In this document: positions 13,525-18,808 of the stretch, piece after piece
Numbering within the stretch: position 1 is the first letter of the stretch
Layout: each line of letters opens with the position of its first letter
Origin: JAHFRG01 sp036522275
GTDB taxonomy: Bacteria; Pseudomonadota; Gammaproteobacteria; Burkholderiales; JAHFRG01
Length of the DNA stretch: 18,808 nucleotides
Direction: 5' to 3'
NCBI GenBank assembly: GCA_036522275.1
Contig: DATDGC010000010.1
Span: 1-18,808 of the forward strand
Translations under genes and position numbers: made by a program
The notes under the pieces: generated by a model
Told to the model about the DNA's origin: nothing
What the model saw: the letters and a program-made list of their open reading frames with translations, nothing else
Databases searched by the model: none

Positions 13525-13553
13525 TCGCCTTTCCTCTAAATTCGCCGCAACGC

Positions 13554-16448
<2,895 letters not shown>

Positions 16449-16484
16449 GGATAATATCTTTCTGGCGGGCTTGCGGCAGGCGAA

Positions 16485-16712
16485 TCAACGCTTTTTCATG
16501 AAGAAAATAAATTCCCCGCTGGTCTCAGACTGCGACAGCAATTCGTTTCCTGTCTGCCTGGAAAACGCCTGAAAATCCTTGACCGAGCCGGGGTCGGTGG
16601 CAAGCACCTTCAATACCTGCCCCGAAGTCATTTCAGCCAGCGTTTTCTTGGTGCGCAGAATCGGCAGCGGGCAATTCAAGCCCCGGGTGTCGATTTCCTT
16701 GTCGAAGTTCAT
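16485..16712 (-). CDS. TusA-like sulfur carrier protein
   Basis: From ATG 16712 the protein has 75 residues, the size of TusA/SirA-family proteins. The persulfide cysteine lies in DTRGLNCPLPILRTKK (Cys14, in the CPxP motif), followed by GQVLKVLATDPGS and a C-terminal GEFIFFMKK strand. Such proteins pass sulfur between persulfide donors and acceptors, in tRNA thiolation, molybdenum-cofactor synthesis or sulfur oxidation. Which role applies here is unknown. The start overlaps the rhodanese stop (ATGA), and rhodanese is a typical sulfur donor for TusA, so a rhodanese-TusA relay is a reasonable inference. A longer frame reading through the rhodanese is rejected. Confidence 0.9.
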   Translation of the reverse strand: MNFDKEIDTRGLNCPLPILRTKKTLAEMTSGQVLKVLATDPGSVKDFQAFSRQTGNELLSQSETSGEFIFFMKKR

Positions 16713-17035
16713 GGTGCAGCTCCTGTGAGCGGCAGCCCGCCTCGCACCCAGGCGTTGACACCGCCTTGCAGGTGATACAACTTGCTGAAACCCTTGCCTG
16801 CAAAAAATGTGCAAGCCTGCGCCGAGCGCGCGCCCGACTGGCAATAAAACACCGTGATCGTTGCGCTATCCCACTCCCCTGCCTTGGGCGGCAGCAGATG
16901 CAGGGGAATATGCAGCGCGCCCTGGATCATCCCGCGCGCCACCTCGGCATCGCTGCGCACGTCTATCAGCCTTAAGTTTCCGCCGGATTGCATTTCCTGC
17001 AATTCGGCGGGGGCGATTTCCTTAAAATCATGCAT
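16709..17035 (-). CDS. Single-domain rhodanese sulfurtransferase
   Basis: This 108-residue rhodanese fold shows LIDVRSDAEVARG (23-35), the HIP turn at 42-44, and the active-site loop CQSGARS with nucleophile Cys65, then LYHLQGGVNAWVRGGLPL. The CxxGxR loop carries the persulfide in this family. No signal peptide is seen, so it is probably cytoplasmic. It starts at ATG 17035 without a strong ribosome site and overlaps the tusA-like gene. It follows the kinase gene by 74 bases on the same strand. It could equally be described as GlpE/PspE-like. Confidence 0.9.
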   Translation of the reverse strand: MHDFKEIAPAELQEMQSGGNLRLIDVRSDAEVARGMIQGALHIPLHLLPPKAGEWDSATITVFYCQSGARSAQACTFFAGKGFSKLYHLQGGVNAWVRGGLPLTGAAP

Positions 17036-17109
17036 GTGGAAATTGTAAGATGATAGGGGAATTTAATACAGCAAACATTTCGCCCGCGGCAATAGCGCGG
17101 AAAAGCGTT

Positions 17110-18411
17110 TCAAAAGATGCTAATCTTGCGGTCGAGCAACAGTTGCGAGAGCCGGACATTGGCGGCGGACAGGCGGTTCACCAATATTTCAAGAAAAGCA
17201 CGGTTAAATTGATGGCGGCAGTTCTCCGAGGCCTGCGCCAATGATTCGGAAGTGATTTCAATCGCGGTAATGTCGCTCACCGAGGTAATGCTGGCGCTGC
17301 GCGTGAACTGGGTTTTTCCCAGATATGCCATTTCGCCGAAGCATTCTCCGGGCTGCAATACATTAAGCAGCTTGCCCTCCTTGCTCACGTTAACTTCCCC
17401 CGAAGCAAGAATAAAAAACGATTTGCCGATTCCTCCCTCTTTAATCAGGGTGACCCCCGGCGGGTGCTTGCGCCAGCGGGTAATGCGCATCACTTCCCAA
17501 AGCTCGACGTCGCTGAATTGACTGAAGAACGCCAGCTTGCGCAGGATATCAAACCTTTCGCCTTCGGACACATCCTCCTTGGGTTTTTCCAGGTTGTTGA
17601 ACGCTTCAATAAGCTTCTGGGCAAATTCTTCCCAGGTTTGGTAGCGGGTCTCCAGATCCTTGCGCAGCGCGGTTTTGACGATCACATCCAGATGCGGCGG
17701 AATATCAGGGCGGTGCAGGCTCGGCGGTGGCGGGTCCACATTGATAATCTGGTAAATCGTGCTGTAATTATTGTTCCCGGTGAACGGCAACCTGCCGGTC
17801 AGCAATTGGTACATTACCACGCCCAGGGAAAAAATATCGGTTTGGTGAGTCAGCGGCTGTTCTTTCACCTGTTGCGGCGACATGTAGGCCGGAGAGCCGA
17901 CGCCGATAATCTGCGTGGTGTCGGTCTGCTCGGTGAGCGCCGCTCCGAAATCGGAAATTTTGATGTCCAGGCCGTCGCTGAACAAAATATTCGCCGGCTT
18001 GATGTCGCGATGGATAATGCCGTGGCGGTGAGCAAACGCCAATGCCTTGCTGCACTTGAAAATGATCTCGATGACCTTGTCTATCGGCAGCAGATTTTCG
18101 ACTTTGCAATACTTTTCCAGCGTCCCGCCCGGTACATACTCCATAACGATGTAGCAGAGCTGGTCCTCGGCTACGGCATCGTAAATGGCCACAATATGAG
18201 GGTGCGAAAGTTTGCCCACCAGCGAGGCTTCGGTGAGGAACAGCTTTTTATAGCGCCGTCCCTGTTGTTTGTCGCGCAACGCTTCTGAATTGACCAGCTT
18301 TATCGCCACCTGGCGCGCGGCAAACGGGTCGTTGGCAAGGAAAACCGCGCTGGTTGCCCCCTTCCCCAGCTCCTTCACGATTTCATATTTGCCGATTTGT
18401 TCCATGGTCAC
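17110..18411 (-). CDS. Ser/Thr protein kinase with C-terminal cyclic-nucleotide-binding domain
   Basis: This 433-residue protein joins two domains. Residues 8-275 are a Hanks-type (PknB-like) kinase: glycine loop GKGATSAV (16-23), Lys38 in VAIK, catalytic HRDIKPANIL (134-143), DFG (154-156), and the activation-segment end GSPAYMSPQQ (172-181). Residues about 293-410 form a cNMP-binding domain. Its phosphate cassette PGECFGEMAYLGK...RSAS keeps Glu360 and Arg371, the residues that hold the cyclic phosphate in this family. No transmembrane segment or PASTA repeat is present, so it is probably cytoplasmic. This suggests a kinase gated by cAMP or cGMP. The start is GTG 18411 or ATG 18405; neither has a good Shine-Dalgarno. 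The substrate is unknown; rhodanese and tusA-like genes follow on the same strand. Confidence 0.93.
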   Translation of the reverse strand: MTMEQIGKYEIVKELGKGATSAVFLANDPFAARQVAIKLVNSEALRDKQQGRRYKKLFLTEASLVGKLSHPHIVAIYDAVAEDQLCYIVMEYVPGGTLEKYCKVENLLPIDKVIEIIFKCSKALAFAHRHGIIHRDIKPANILFSDGLDIKISDFGAALTEQTDTTQIIGVGSPAYMSPQQVKEQPLTHQTDIFSLGVVMYQLLTGRLPFTGNNNYSTIYQIINVDPPPPSLHRPDIPPHLDVIVKTALRKDLETRYQTWEEFAQKLIEAFNNLEKPKEDVSEGERFDILRKLAFFSQFSDVELWEVMRITRWRKHPPGVTLIKEGGIGKSFFILASGEVNVSKEGKLLNVLQPGECFGEMAYLGKTQFTRSASITSVSDITAIEITSESLAQASENCRHQFNRAFLEILVNRLSAANVRLSQLLLDRKISIF

Positions 18412-18445
18412 GGCACGATAGATGGATTATGCATACAATATAGGG

Positions 18446-18700
18446 AACCTCTAATTAAGTCCTCCGCGGATTGCGTTACTGGCAAAATGCGGATGGATGC
18501 AAGGCACGCGACGAAGGTCGTAGCCGGGACTACGAAGCCGAGGAGCGCAACGACGCAGACGCCGCATTTTACCGCAACCCGAAAGGGACGGCTGCCGCGA
18601 CACGGTCAGCGAAGCTTGGGGTGCGGGAGCGGCAGCATGAGCGCCCCGTTTTACGGTGTTTCTTGCAGCAGCTTGCGCCCCTTCCCGCTCCACGCTACGC
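18446..18700. repeat. Diverged relative of the 272-bp element upstream of the kinase gene
   Basis: Starting at GAACCTCTAA (about 18446), 35 bases upstream of the kinase start, this stretch repeats in order several blocks of the 3114-3385 element: the end CCTCTAA, TTGCGTTxCTGGC, ATGCGGAT...TGCAAGGCxCG, GACGCAGACGC, and CCGCAACCCG...GGGACGG. The right part differs and no right-hand inverted end is seen before the window stops at 18808, so the end shown is approximate. No gene is visible in 18412-18808; open frames here are repeat-derived. The left end may contribute to, or have displaced, the kinase promoter. Confidence 0.55.
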
Positions 18701-18808
18701 GAGTCCGAGTCCGGAGCGCTTGTCCCTGCGGTCTGCTTTGTCGCTCGGCTTGTGAAGGGGGGTCAACCATTCACTGCGCCTCGCTTCGCGCATCCCATCC
18801 CGGAAAGC

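Noticed and set aside
17464..18288. Plus-strand frame of 274 codons opposite the kinase.
   Set aside because: Antisense shadow; all kinase and cNMP motifs lie on the minus strand.
18471..18755. Plus-strand frame of 94 codons at the window end.
   Set aside because: It runs through the dispersed repeat and has Arg/Ala-rich repeat-derived composition with no ribosome site.

Overview
This window reads as a chromosomal segment of a betaproteobacterium, most like the Nitrosomonadales/Methylophilales/Burkholderiales side of the class. The basis is protein similarity recalled from memory and two gene orders usual in that group: ilvB-ilvN-ilvC-psd-pssA-leuA, and lptG-lptF divergent from pepA-holC-(small protein)-valS. 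The genus cannot be fixed by eye.

Layout. (1) 1-198: 5' part of an uncharacterised secreted-protein gene on the minus strand, running off the window. (2) 199-524: no gene; a promoter for that gene and a GC-rich dispersed repeat ending in a perfect 14-bp-stem palindrome. (3) 525-7381, minus strand: branched-chain amino acid synthesis (acetolactate synthase ilvB/ilvN, ketol-acid reductoisomerase ilvC, 2-isopropylmalate synthase leuA) interleaved with phosphatidylethanolamine synthesis (psd, pssA). leuA has its own candidate promoter and a 27-codon leucine-rich leader peptide. Two repeats lie inside this block: a 75-bp element filling the ilvC-psd gap, and a 272-bp MITE-like element with 13-bp perfect inverted ends between psd and pssA. 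(4) 7519-8872, plus strand: a sigma-70-family factor, a one-TM DUF3619-like protein and an exported DUF3106-like protein, tightly overlapped. (5) 8920-11069, minus: lptF-lptG, the permease pair for LPS export. (6) 11166-16448, plus: pepA, holC, a small helical protein and valS. The pepA promoter overlaps a consensus DnaA box, and ValRS has an unusual hydrophilic insert of about 45 residues before its HIGH motif. (7) 16485-18411, minus: a Ser/Thr kinase fused to a cyclic-nucleotide-binding domain, then a rhodanese and a TusA-like protein with an ATGA overlap. (8) 18412-18808: a diverged relative of the 272-bp element, running towards the window edge.

Most of the window is housekeeping. The points worth following are the probable leucine attenuator ahead of leuA with an almost leaderless leader peptide, the MITE-like element whose end supplies the psd stop codon, the repeat that has replaced the psd translation-initiation region, the apparent CTG start of the sigma factor, and the kinase-cNMP fusion beside sulfur-carrier genes. 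I did not find a defence system, CRISPR array, prophage, integron, or rRNA or tRNA gene.
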